Of a stretch of 64,000 bases of DNA, positions 7,656-16,437 are shown in pieces. A program made the position numbers and the translations under genes. The notes under the pieces were generated by a model. That model was not told the origin of the DNA and searched no databases. It saw only the letters and a list, made by a program, of their open reading frames with translations. Every line of letters begins with the position of its first letter. The first letter of the stretch is position 1. Source of the stretch: an uncultured Apibacter sp. (GTDB lineage Bacteria; Bacteroidota; Bacteroidia; Flavobacteriales; Weeksellaceae); the NCBI GenBank assembly GCA_945280365.1, contig CALYQD010000009.1, forward strand, positions 1 to 64,000, given 5' to 3'.

Positions 7656-9479
7656 ATGTATTATAAATATTTATATAGCATTTTATTTTCAATTTTCTGG
7701 TGCTTATCAATCTATTCACAGGATACTCTGGGGAATAAAAGCATAAACATTAATGATATAGGCGTTAACAGTGCTGCTATGCGACTATCGAAATCTTTGA
7801 ATCAAAATAAAAGTGATGAAGAAGTTGCTAAAGAATATGAAAACCTTGCTAAAGAATTAATACGGAATAAAGAATATACAAAAGCTCAGGAATATCTGGA
7901 AAAAGCTAAAGCTTTATATTCAAAGAAAAAAAAGAAAAATGAAATAGCAACTCTCAGCAGAGGAATTGCACGAATACAGGAATCTCAGAATAATTTTTCA
8001 GAAGCAATTAGTAATTATGATGAAGCTAGTAAAAATTCTACTGATGTTACTTTTAAACAAATTAATTCTAATGATGCTAATCGTTTAAGGAACAATTCTA
8101 ATCCTTCTATTCAATCTAATTATATACAACAAAATATTCAACTGGCAGAACAACAAAATTTATCTGATGAAAAAACGGAGTCTTACAAACAACTTGCAGA
8201 GATAAATTTACAAAATAACCAAAAAGATTTGGCTTTAACTAATCTGGAAAAAGCCTTGGAAAATAGCAAAGATAAAACAACGGAAACAGCCATAAAACGC
8301 CAAATGGCTCAAGTTTATATATTAGATAATCAAATTGATAAAGCTATAAAAATTAATACTGAACTAATAAAAAATGTTCAAAAAGATAATGATATAAAGA
8401 CGGAAATAGAACAGCTTCAAATTTTATCTTCAATTTATCTCAATAATAATAAAGAATCCGAAAGTATTGATTTACTTAAAAAGGCATATAATTTGGCTAC
8501 AAAGAAAGGTCAAACCTATGAAGCTAAAAGAATTCTGGAACAACTTGTTACTATTTACCAAAATAAAAAAGAATATGCTAAGAGTATAGAATTATATCAA
8601 ACATTTTTATCTAATCTTGAACAGCTAATCAAATCTGACAGTTCTCTGGTAGACAGTAAACTTTTTGAGATAAGTGAAAGTAAAATTGTACAATTGGAAA
8701 AAGAGCGTATTCTCCAAAACGAATTATTAAGCAAAAAAAATACTATCACTTATTTCTTGATTACTTTACTCATTATCATTGCAATATTTTCTATTTTTAT
8801 TATAAAGACTTTATATTCTATCAAAAATAAAAATAAAAAAATCGCTTTACAATCTTTACGCAGAGAAATGAATCCACATTTTATATTTAACAGCCTGAAT
8901 AGTGTTAACCAGTTCATTGCTCAGAATAATGAGTTAGAAGCTAATAAGTATCTAACTTCCTATTCTAAGCTCATGAGAAATATTATGGAAAATTCTAATA
9001 AAGATTTTATAAAACTGACTCAGGAGTTGGAGCAACTTAAAGAGTATCTGGGATTGGAGGAACTTCGTTTTCAGGATAAATTTTCATATTTTATTGAAGT
9101 AGATGAAAATCTGGATACAGACGCTACTTATATTCCTAATATGTTAATACAACCTAATCTGGAAAATGCTATATGGCACGGATTGCGATACAAGGAGGAG
9201 AAAGGACTCTTAAGATTATCCGTAAAGCAATTTAATGATAAAATTATAGTTACTATCGAAGATAATGGTATAGGATTAAAGCAAAGTACTGATAGTAAAA
9301 CCGAGAATCAGAAACTGCATAAATCCCGAGGATTGACCAATACGAAAGATCGAATACTACTTCTTAATAAACTTTACTCTGTTTCAATAGAGCTAAAAAT
9401 TTTTGAAAAGAGAAAACCTAAAACGGGAGTAATTGTAAAACTAATATTTCCAAAAAATATTAAAATTAAAAACAACTGA
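7656..9479 (+). CDS. TPR-containing LytS-type sensor histidine kinase
   Basis: The 607-residue product has a signal-like N-terminus (ILFSIFWCLSIYSQ), a long periplasmic region of tetratricopeptide-type helices (about 55-325, such as YTKAQEYLEKAKALY and KSIELYQTFLSNL), one membrane helix (about 364-387) and a cytoplasmic His_kinase/HATPase pair. The phospho-acceptor is in MNPHFIFNSLN (His408), and the ATP-binding blocks are PNMLIQPNLENAIWHG (N box) and IEDNGIGL (G1). This matches the Bacteroidota LytS-like family that pairs with LytTR regulators. A LytTR response regulator lies 407 bases downstream, separated by a dead gene. The signal sensed is unknown. Confidence 0.93.
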   Translation: MYYKYLYSILFSIFWCLSIYSQDTLGNKSININDIGVNSAAMRLSKSLNQNKSDEEVAKEYENLAKELIRNKEYTKAQEYLEKAKALYSKKKKKNEIATLSRGIARIQESQNNFSEAISNYDEASKNSTDVTFKQINSNDANRLRNNSNPSIQSNYIQQNIQLAEQQNLSDEKTESYKQLAEINLQNNQKDLALTNLEKALENSKDKTTETAIKRQMAQVYILDNQIDKAIKINTELIKNVQKDNDIKTEIEQLQILSSIYLNNNKESESIDLLKKAYNLATKKGQTYEAKRILEQLVTIYQNKKEYAKSIELYQTFLSNLEQLIKSDSSLVDSKLFEISESKIVQLEKERILQNELLSKKNTITYFLITLLIIIAIFSIFIIKTLYSIKNKNKKIALQSLRREMNPHFIFNSLNSVNQFIAQNNELEANKYLTSYSKLMRNIMENSNKDFIKLTQELEQLKEYLGLEELRFQDKFSYFIEVDENLDTDATYIPNMLIQPNLENAIWHGLRYKEEKGLLRLSVKQFNDKIIVTIEDNGIGLKQSTDSKTENQKLHKSRGLTNTKDRILLLNKLYSVSIELKIFEKRKPKTGVIVKLIFPKNIKIKNN

Positions 9480-9483
9480 TAAA

Positions 9484-9862
9484 ATGAATAGATCTGTTCT
9501 ACAACAAATTGAAGAAAAAGAAATCTAACTATTACATGCAATGACTGAAGGTAATATTCAGGTACTTGATAGTCTTAATACATGATGAATTGCTTTTTAC
9601 TATTCCTAATGGTCAGGTGATAACTAAAGAGATGGATCTTGAATCTCATCGTACAGGAATTATAAAAGTTGATAAATGAAAAGCAAATAATCAGAAAATT
9701 AATTTTATCGGAAATGATATCGCTATAGACACTGTAGTTGTTAATATTAAAGGAGAAATGATGAAACCACCAATTGATCAACATAATCTTTATTTAAGAA
9801 TTTGGAAAAACTTTACTAACGAATGGAAGATAATTGCCAGAAGCAGTACAATTATTAATTAA
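9484..9862 (+). pseudogene. DUF4440 / SnoaL-like (NTF2 fold) protein, broken
   Basis: Reading across frames gives LLHAMTEGNIQVLDSLIHDE, LLFTIPNGQVITKEMDL and LYLRIWKNFTNEWKIIARS, which is the pattern of small DUF4440 nuclear-transport-factor-2-like proteins of about 125 residues. There is an in-frame TAA at 9526-9528, a frameshift near 9580 and a TGA at 9677-9679, so it is inactive. It starts 5 bases after the sensor kinase and ends 24 bases before the response regulator, so it was once the middle gene of that operon. The decay is recent enough that nearly the whole length is still readable. Confidence 0.85.
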
Positions 9863-9885
9863 TCGGAATTTTATATCTTTGATCT

Positions 9886-10641
9886 ATGCTTTCAACTATA
9901 AAAAGTATTATTGTAGAAGATGAATCTGCTGCCAGAAATGCGCTAAGCAGCTATCTTTCAAAGTACTGTCCTCAGGTAGAAGTTATAGGGTTTGTCCAAA
10001 ATTGTAAGGAAGCTATACATATTATTCATGATCTTGAACCTCAATTGGTCTTTCTTGATGTAGAAATGCCTTTTGGTAATGCCTTTGATGTTTTGGAGTC
10101 TTGTAAGGAACTTTATTTTGAAACTATATTTGTTACCGCATTTTCTGAATATTCCTTAAAAGCTTTAAATCAAAGTGCTGCTTATTACCTTCTTAAACCT
10201 GTAAGTATTGAGGAACTGATTTTGGCAGTGAACAAAGTTCAACAACATATTCTTAATAAGGAAATTTTTAACCGGAACAAAATTATTGTTGAAAATTTTA
10301 AGGAATCTCATTCTGAAAAACAGCAAATTATTCTTCCTACTCTGGAAGGTTTTGAAGTAGTTAAGGCCGGAACTATTATGCGATTACAGGGAAATGGTAA
10401 TTTTACGGATATTTTCCTTGCTGATGGATCTAAAAAAATGGTTTGTCGTTTTTTAAAACATTTTTCTGAACTTCTTTCCTACCCTTTTATACGTGTACAT
10501 AAGTCCCATATTATTAATGTAAATTTCATTAGATCATATCATAAAAGCTCCGGTGGTTATGTCGTTTTAGATGATTCTACTGAAATAGAAATTTCATCCA
10601 GTTATAAACAAGAGTTTTTACAGCTTTTCAAAAATAAATAA
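9886..10641 (+). CDS. LytTR-family response regulator
   Basis: The 251-residue product has a receiver domain (about 5-125) with acidic pocket EDE at 11-13, phospho-acceptor Asp58 (VFLDVEMP), Thr84 (FVTAFS) and Lys104 (LLKPVS). Residues about 150-250 are a LytTR DNA-binding domain (IMRLQGNGNFTDIF, RFLKHFSELLSYPFIRVHKS). It is the partner of the TPR/LytS kinase upstream. LytTR proteins bind direct repeats near promoters; likely targets include the divergent VWA operon and its own operon, but no repeat was confirmed. It is convergent with, and overlaps by 14 bases, the degenerate YARHG gene on the other strand. Confidence 0.95.
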   Translation: MLSTIKSIIVEDESAARNALSSYLSKYCPQVEVIGFVQNCKEAIHIIHDLEPQLVFLDVEMPFGNAFDVLESCKELYFETIFVTAFSEYSLKALNQSAAYYLLKPVSIEELILAVNKVQQHILNKEIFNRNKIIVENFKESHSEKQQIILPTLEGFEVVKAGTIMRLQGNGNFTDIFLADGSKKMVCRFLKHFSELLSYPFIRVHKSHIINVNFIRSYHKSSGGYVVLDDSTEIEISSSYKQEFLQLFKNK

Positions 10642-12207
10642 GATATTTTACTGGTATTTTACTTCTATAATATACGGAATATTTATAATTTTCTCTTTCA
10701 ATCAATTTTACAGATATTAGTTTGTACTGTTTAGCCCTATTAGTTTCCAATACCTCCCTATTCCATTTTAACTGTATATACTCTTTATCATTAATAGTTT
10801 TATAGCATTTGGTTTCAAGTATTACAATTTTATAATTGTTATAGGTATAATCACACTGAACGTCCTTATCTTTTAAAGATCCTGTTAATATATTATCTTC
10901 GTCATAAGTATATTCTGTAACCATATGTTCTGATCCATCATCATCCTTGTAGTATTCTTTTACTACGTTACCTTCTGAATCATAACAAACAATGCTATTA
11001 TAATCCTTATTCTAATAAATATCTTTTTTTACTATGTTTCCTTCTTCATCATAATTAAAAAACGTTTCTTCTATAGTTTCTGTTCCATAGTCTAATTTAA
11101 CAGATTTGTAAAGCAATCCATTTTCACTGTAATAAAAATAGGTATCATTAAGATGATCTATATGCTGAATTAGAATATCTTTCTTAAAATAATTCACATA
11201 ATTAATATCATTTACTATACAATTTTGTTGCGAAACAGCAATCCCTTTTTTATTGTATTCTGTAAACCCACATTTACTACCCCCTAAAGTATATTGCTTT
11301 ATATACTTTATACTTTTGAGCGCATTTTTGCCATATAGTGTATCACTCGCAGTTTCTAATGGGAGAACATGACTATATGATTTTTTATTTAAATCTTTAT
11401 ATATCTTTAATATATAATAACTCGTTTATATAACTCCATTATCGCAATATTATCCAACTTCAGATCATTTAATTCTATTAGCATATTATCTACTATAGGT
11501 TCATACCAGTTCTGACTGAAAAAATAGTTTGTATCTGATTCATCTGAAAAACGATAGCCATATCTGGCATATATTTCATTTTTCATCAGGTCTAATTCTT
11601 TTGGTTTCTTCCCTTTCAGATTACCCCCCTAAGCGAATAAATGAAGTTTGGGAATATTTCCCTGAAAACTCATCCGGAGTTACTTTTGCATCGTCATCAT
11701 TAATACAACAATTAGTATTTCCTTTTTTATCTTTAGAACATACCATTAATTTTATCGGAGGCATTTCTCTATAAGAGGCTCCTTTTTCTTTCAGATATAT
11801 AAAAGAAGCCTTTACCTGATCTGAAAAGAATTTCTCATCTTCTATCTTTACATTAGTCAGCTTTTAAACTTTTTGATGCAAATCACCATCTTTCTTGCTA
11901 TTAAAATAAAGATTTATAAATCACTTATACCTTGTGCATATGTCTTACCTTCTAAATTTAATACCTTGATGAAAAAACTACGCGTATCATTCTTAAAATG
12001 AAAAATAGTATTTACTTTTCTTGCACTATCTCCTACTTTTTCATCAACCAAAGATGGATCTACAGTTACTCCTCTCCGTGTATAAATAGTTTTTTCCATA
12101 GCCAGAAAGATAATTGGCATAAATACTATCAAAACAAAAATATATTTTTGATAAATAACATGTTTGTTATCACAAAAATACGTAAATAAGAATAATTTCA
12201 AATCCAT
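10628..12207 (-). pseudogene. YARHG-domain protein, broken
   Basis: Minus-strand fragments form one decayed gene. It starts with a short cytoplasmic part and one membrane helix (YIFVLIVFMPIIFLA), continues in other frames through CCINDDDAKVTP, and then LMKNEIYARYGYRFSD with WYEP (near 11510-11590), the signature of the YARHG domain. The C-terminal part holds YD-like units (FNYDEEGNIVKKDIY, EYTYDEDNILTG). Stops occur near 11914, 11012 and 11430, and a run of C/G near 11627 marks a frameshift. The original would have been about 500 residues. YARHG proteins are thought to be surface or cell-wall associated; exact role unknown. Confidence 0.75.
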
Positions 12208-12269
12208 TTTTATATACCAGAAAATAATAAATTATTAGAACAACGTAGATAACACAAACCATATATTTT

Positions 12270-12650
12270 TATCAAAAATATTATCCTGAAATGTCTATTG
12301 ATAATATAAGATATCATATTTCTGGGATTGATTTTACTAAACCAATAGAAATTGTAAATTTACCAGAAGGAACGGTATTGCGGGGGGGATGATAATACAG
12401 ATAATCCGATAATAGAGCAAGTGAATTAGGAGTATCTGATACTTATAATGTAAGAAACTCTAATAAAGGATAGAAACACACCCGGGATAAAAGGAAATAA
12501 TTAAAGGAACATCATTAATGACGCTTGAGAAGCAGCGATGTAGACCAAAAAAATGTAGGTAATTGGATATTTTGTGTGAAGAAAACTATATTTTAAGAAT
12601 TGAAACAATCCAATCAAAAATTTACAAATGGGATAAAATCGAAAATTAAA
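12270..12650 (+). pseudogene. Probable polymorphic-toxin tip remnant
   Basis: A readable stretch gives YYPEMSIDNIRYHISGIDF and PIEIVNLPEGTVL, then after a run of seven G (frameshift) ASELGVSDTYNVRNSN, stops, and finally KGTSLMTL and SSDVDQKNVGNW in shifted frames. The IDFTKP..V.LPEGT pattern and the later LG..DTY..R segment resemble C-terminal tips of Rhs-type toxins that I recall, but I cannot name the domain with certainty. At least three frame changes or stops make it inactive. It lies inside the region of toxin debris, which fits this reading. Confidence 0.4.
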
Positions 12651-12837
12651 TAATTATTTATTTAAAGAATAATCAAATAAAATGGATCAAAGGTGTTTGG
12701 AGAACTAAGAAATCAATATGCATATTCCTAGAACAATTTTTCCAGAATAAATTATTTTTATTAGTTATAAAAGAAGTTTGCTTTTTTAAAATATTGTCTA
12801 CACTTGTATATAATATATTATAATTAATAATTTAGAT

Positions 12838-13350
12838 ATGAATAATAATTATTATAGTTGATGTAGAAACTGATGGACCTATAATTGTTGAAAATTCAAT
12901 TGTTTGTTTTAGGGCTGTTATTCTAAATGATAAGGGATTATATAATACTTTTTATGATAAAATGCCCCCGTTTCAGAACATTATATTCTTAAAGCCTTAG
13001 CTATATCAGGATTTACCAGACAAGAACACGAAAAATCTGAATTACCTAAGCTTGTCATGCAAAAATTTAATCAATAGATTAAAGAAACAAAAAAAAGACC
13101 CATTCTAATTTCAGATAATAATCAATTTGATGGCGCATGGATAAATTATTATTTTCACACTTTTTTAGGAGAAAATTCATTTGGATTTTCAAGTAAACAA
13201 GTTGGAGATATATTTCATGGCTTTTGTAATGCCCAAAAATACAATTGGAAGAAACACTGTAAAACCAAACATACACATAATCCAGTAGATAATGCAAAAG
13301 GAAACGTGGAAGCATTATTATATTTAATATCTCAAAGATTAAAACTTTAA
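12838..13350 (+). pseudogene. DEDDh-type 3'-5' exonuclease, broken
   Basis: Across frames the sequence reads IIIVDVETDGPI (first D-x-E of an RNase T/DnaQ fold), HYIPEALAISGFTRQEHEK, ILISDNNQFDGAWINYYF (second acidic block) and KHTHNPVDNAKGN (the final H-x4-D pair). All catalytic blocks of a DEDDh exonuclease of about 170 residues are recognisable. A frameshift just after the ATG, one near 12970 and an in-frame stop near 13077 disable it. Relatives are small standalone exonucleases. A terminator follows 3 bases after the stop. It lies between toxin remnants, so it may have travelled with them. Confidence 0.8.
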
Positions 13351-13352
13351 AG

Positions 13353-13382
13353 AAAAAAGCCAACTTTAGAAGTTGGCTTTTT
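13353..13382. terminator. Bidirectional terminator
   Basis: AAAAAGCCAACTT pairs with AAGTTGGCTTTTT around a TAG loop. It lies tail-to-tail between the dead exonuclease (plus) and the 87-residue gene (minus). The stem core is the same as in the terminator at 3493-3532, suggesting a repeated cassette border. Confidence 0.88.
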
Positions 13383-13385
13383 CAT

Positions 13386-13649
13386 TTAACTATTTATCTT
13401 ATCTAAGAGTTCCCATTCGCTGGTAGGGATTAAAGCCTTAACAAGCGAGATCAGGTTGTAAATATCCAAAGCAGAATGGCAGAGTGTAAGCTGTTTACAT
13501 TCCGTTTCAGCAAGTAAAGCCGTTTGCATCACATTACAAATCGAATGCAGCGTATAACCTAAATGTTCGTAGTTCTCTAAATGCTTAAAATGGTTTAATG
13601 AAGTTAAGAAATCTTGAATTTCTTCATGATTTAAATTTACGTTTGACAT
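13386..13649 (-). CDS. Small acidic helical protein, unknown
   Basis: An intact 87-residue frame, predicted mostly helical (NLNHEEIQDFLTSLNHF, YEHLGYTLHSICNVMQ, SALDIYNLISLVKALIP), with three cysteines and no signal peptide or membrane segment. Base composition is less AT-rich than the surrounding debris and the frame is clean, so it is likely functional and perhaps transferred. It has its own terminator and a structured 5' leader (13667-13732). I do not recognise a family. The ACGTTTGAC sequence at its start is found twice more within 130 bases upstream. Confidence 0.65.
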   Translation of the reverse strand: MSNVNLNHEEIQDFLTSLNHFKHLENYEHLGYTLHSICNVMQTALLAETECKQLTLCHSALDIYNLISLVKALIPTSEWELLDKINS

Positions 13650-13666
13650 AATGTAAAAAATAAAAA

Positions 13667-13732
13667 GGCGGTGCTGTCAAACGTATACAACAAGTGTATG
13701 TTTTTCGGGCGTTACCGTTACCGAACACCGCC
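13667..13732 (-). promoter_or_regulatory. Structured leader RNA candidate
   Basis: Seven bases GGCGGTG pair with CACCGCC across 66 bases just upstream of the 87-residue gene (start 13649). Inside, GTATAC/GTATG and GGTAACG-type units can form further stems. The segment is much richer in G and C than its surroundings, which suggests selection on structure. It could be a 5' leader acting on the downstream gene, a small RNA or an element end. Direct base pairing was checked by eye only. Confidence 0.45.
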
Positions 13733-13902
13733 ATATTGTTAATAATAAATTTACTGATTCCATGTTGTTTACGTTTGACGACGCAAAAATATAAAAATAA
13801 TCTTAAAACTTTATATGAATTATAATAAATTAAAGCGAAGCAAAATTGTTTTGTAGAGGTTCTTTATACCTCTTTTTTTTTAAATAAAAGTTTCAATTAA
13901 AT

Positions 13903-14100
13903 TTAAAAGTATATTTTTTTCTCATTATCTAATTTATTAATTGGCTTTAATTGTTCTAAAGCTTCTTTATTTTCTATAGAAACTTAAACCGGTATTTCTT
14001 TTTTATAATAATAAAAAAGAATATTATCCACAGAAATACCAAAATATTTAAAAATATAAACCAAAACATCACTAGGAATTTTCTGCTGATTATTTTCCAT
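13903..14100 (-). pseudogene. XRE-type regulator remnant (C-terminal part)
   Basis: The minus-strand frame from 14100 reads MENNQQKIPSDVLVYIFKYF then GISVDNILF, the end of a Cro/C1-type helix-turn-helix and linker as seen in flavobacterial XRE regulators. An in-frame TAA at 13984-13986 separates it from a tail rich in E and L (IENKEALEQL). The first helices of the DNA-binding domain are missing; upstream is Rhs debris. It is dead. Such regulators often accompany accessory islands. Confidence 0.6.
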
Positions 14101-14147
14101 CAATATAAAAATTTATCGTTATTTTTGGAAGAGTAATTTTCTATTGC

Positions 14148-15054
14148 ATCAATGGAGCTTATGAGCTAGGTAAAAGACCTAATATTGTATCTGATGATTG
14201 GGAATTGCTTATTTTGGATAAAACTAAAACGATCCGTAACGTTACTACTTGGCTGTATGAAGATGAAAGTTTAGTGCCGACTGCTAAAATTATCTGATAA
14301 TAACACCTACTCTATCGTATCCGATTATTTAGGAAAATCCAATCAGGCTTACAATGAAAAAGGCAAGCTTATTTGGCAGGTATAGTCTGATATTTATGGT
14401 AGAATATGAGAAAATAGCTTTAAAAATAAGCATTCCCTACCTTTTAGACAGCTAGGTCAGGATGAGGAATTTTGAGGACTCTATTATAATCATTTTTTGT
14501 ATTACAATAGTAATTCAGGAACTTATATAAGTCAATCCCCTATTGATGTCGAAGGTAATAACCCGAAATTGTATGCGTATGCTTTTGATTCGAATACCGG
14601 AATAGATCCTTTTGAATTAATGGCTGTTTTTTACCATGCAGAAGATATTATAGGTGATATAGATCCTTCTATAGGGTGTTCAAGCTTAGATTTTAATCTT
14701 GCGGGTCGAGGTTAATTTTACGTACCAACTGATTTAGATCAAATTATTGATTAGGCGAGTAAAAAAAGATTTACCAAGTATCACAAAATTTGATGTACCT
14801 GATTCAGAATTAGCTAAATTGAATATTAAAAATTTTGATGAAGCCACTATATGAATGGACTGATTTTGTTACTAAAGGTAGACAGAATAAGTTAAATCAT
14901 AATTATGATATTGTAAGTGAACCTATGGTTAAAAACCTTAACAAGTTGAAAAGGAAAAACACCTGTGCCTGCGGGGCATCAATATGCAATATTTAGTAAT
15001 GAAACAGCAGATATATTTAATATAAATAAGCTACGAAAAATAGATTGTAAATAA
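14148..15054 (+). pseudogene. Rhs C-terminus with DUF3990 (ADP-ribosyltransferase-like) toxin tip, broken
   Basis: The 5' part reads AYELGKRPNIVSDDWELL and LPTAKI...SDYLGKSNQAYNE, then FRQLGQDEEF, and the core motif YYNSNSGTYISQSPIDVEG, all Rhs. After FELMAVFYHAEDIIGDIDPS the tip begins: DFNLAGRG, FYV.TDLDQIID, KFDVPDSELAKLNIKNFDE, W.DFV, NYDIVSEPM. This is the DUF3990 pattern, a family with an ADP-ribosyltransferase-type fold. Stops interrupt the shell (near 14300, 14388, 14474) and the tip (14713, 14750), and at least two frameshifts occur. The final stop overlaps the next start by one base, as in toxin-immunity pairs. Confidence 0.8.
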
Positions 15055-15459
15055 TGGAAAAAAAATTGAAATTTACAGATAAAAATGGGAATGTGATTAT
15101 TAAGAACTATAATTCATGGCGTTCAATTGTTAAAGGTTTTTTAATAAAATATGCTTATAAAACAGATAAAGAAGAAGAAATACTGATAAAGGCATATTAT
15201 AAGGAAGCTAATAATTATAATCAAACTTTGTGTATGGTACGAAGAATATCATTGGGCAATGTTAGATGCTTGCGGAGAAACGCATTATCTCCCTAAAAAT
15301 GAAGTAGTTTACCCGCAAAAGCCGGGTGATTATTTTGATAGGTATGATAGTTATATAAAAGAAAATAATTTAAAAGAACCTTTTATATTTAATTATAGAG
15401 GTGAGCATAGTCTAATATTTTGGCGAACACCAGGCTTTTTTACAAAATTTGAGGAGTAA
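15054..15459 (+). pseudogene. Frameshifted immunity gene of the DUF3990 tip
   Basis: Two overlapping frames make one protein of about 135 residues: MEKKLKFTDKNGNVIIKNYN through KEANNYNQTL, then after a one-base shift near 15230 YEEYHWAMLDACGETHYL to the end at FFTKFEE. It starts one base inside the stop of the broken DUF3990 toxin, which is the usual place for the cognate immunity gene. No family recognised. Its single frameshift compared with many in the toxin suggests that it stayed under selection longer, or was lost more recently. Confidence 0.65.
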
Positions 15460-15462
15460 GTA

Positions 15463-16158
15463 ATGGATCTTAATAAAATATTGGAACAGCATGAAATTTG
15501 GATCTACTCTTGTGGCGAAGATGGAGAGAGAGCTAACCTGAGAGGTGCCAACTTGAGAGGCGCCAACCTAAGTTATACCAATCTGAGTTGCGCTGACATG
15601 AGTTATTCTGACCTAAGAGATGCCAAACTGAAAAATGCCGATATGAGTGTTGCTGACATGAGAGGTGCTGACATGAGAGGTGCCTCCCTCAGTAATGCCG
15701 ATCTGGAATGTACCAATCTGAGAGGTGCCAGCCTTAGTAATGCCAACCTGAGAGGTGCCTATATGAAGGGGGTTGACCTGAGATTTGCCTACCTGAGAGA
15801 TGCCAGCTTGAGAGATACCGACTTGAAGCATGCCGTCCTGATTGAAGCCGATCTAAGAGGGGCCGACCTGAGGGGGGCCGATCTAAGATGGGCCGAGCTG
15901 GAGAGGGCCGACATGAGAGATACTGATTTACCTGAGTCAACATTTATAATATCAGATGAAAAATATTTTATTTCAATATGTAGAGATTATATCTGTGTAG
16001 GTTATAAATGGCATTCAGTCAGTGAATGGCGTCAATTTAGCCAACAAGACATTGAAAAAATGTACAATATAAACTTTCTTAAATTTTATCCTCGTCTACT
16101 GGATATTATTGATTTTTATTGCGGACGAGGAGATCGTCCTAAATGGTTAAAGAAATGA
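15463..16158 (+). CDS. Pentapeptide-repeat protein
   Basis: The 231-residue product has about 26 tandem A(D/N)LxG-type pentapeptides at residues 23-155 (for example ANLRGANLRG, ADMRGADMRG, ADLRGADLRG), which predict a right-handed beta-helix with a square cross-section. The C-terminal 75 residues form a separate domain (ISICRDYICVGYKWHSVSEW, ending GRGDRPKWLKK). It starts 3 bases after the immunity gene's stop, with GAGGAG nearby as ribosome site, so it is co-transcribed. Repeat proteins of this type can mimic DNA (Qnr, MfpA) or bind proteins; here it might protect against a toxin, but this is inference. Composition is richer in GC than its neighbours because of the repeats. Confidence 0.85.
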   Translation: MDLNKILEQHEIWIYSCGEDGERANLRGANLRGANLSYTNLSCADMSYSDLRDAKLKNADMSVADMRGADMRGASLSNADLECTNLRGASLSNANLRGAYMKGVDLRFAYLRDASLRDTDLKHAVLIEADLRGADLRGADLRWAELERADMRDTDLPESTFIISDEKYFISICRDYICVGYKWHSVSEWRQFSQQDIEKMYNINFLKFYPRLLDIIDFYCGRGDRPKWLKK

Positions 16159-16162
16159 ACCT

Positions 16163-16430
16163 ATGGATAGTAAAGCAGTTATAGAACGTTTATAACAATC
16201 GAATTGGCTTATCGAGTACGAAAATTGACCAAAAGTGTTCTAATCATGTGTAATGCAGGGATAGTATATAAATAAGATGATATGACAACTAATATTTAAA
16301 CCATACGAACCGTTTCCTATTTATATTAACTGTCGAAAAAACGATAATTACATTTTTTGTTTTTAATGGGAATATCGCAAAATACTCTCAAAAAGATGAA
16401 TATGAAAACATTTAAATATTAAAAAAATAT
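16163..16430 (+). pseudogene. Unrecognised decayed gene, possible immunity remnant
   Basis: A frame begins MDSKAVIERL, meets a TAA, continues QSNWLIEYEN and then breaks up, with YEPFPIYINCRKNDNYIF readable in another frame. These pieces look like a small protein of about 85-90 residues. It follows the pentapeptide gene and precedes another Rhs tip. No family is recognised; the immunity suggestion comes only from its place in the cassette array. Confidence 0.3.
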
Positions 16431-16437
16431 ATATAAA

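Noticed and set aside
13079..13363. Minus-strand frame across the exonuclease remnant
   Set aside because: It is the complement of a clearly recognisable broken DEDDh exonuclease and has no family features.
15613..15943. Antisense reading frames of 69-72 codons within the pentapeptide gene
   Set aside because: They are mirror products of the repeated pentapeptide codons; no start signals, no family and the sense protein is clear.
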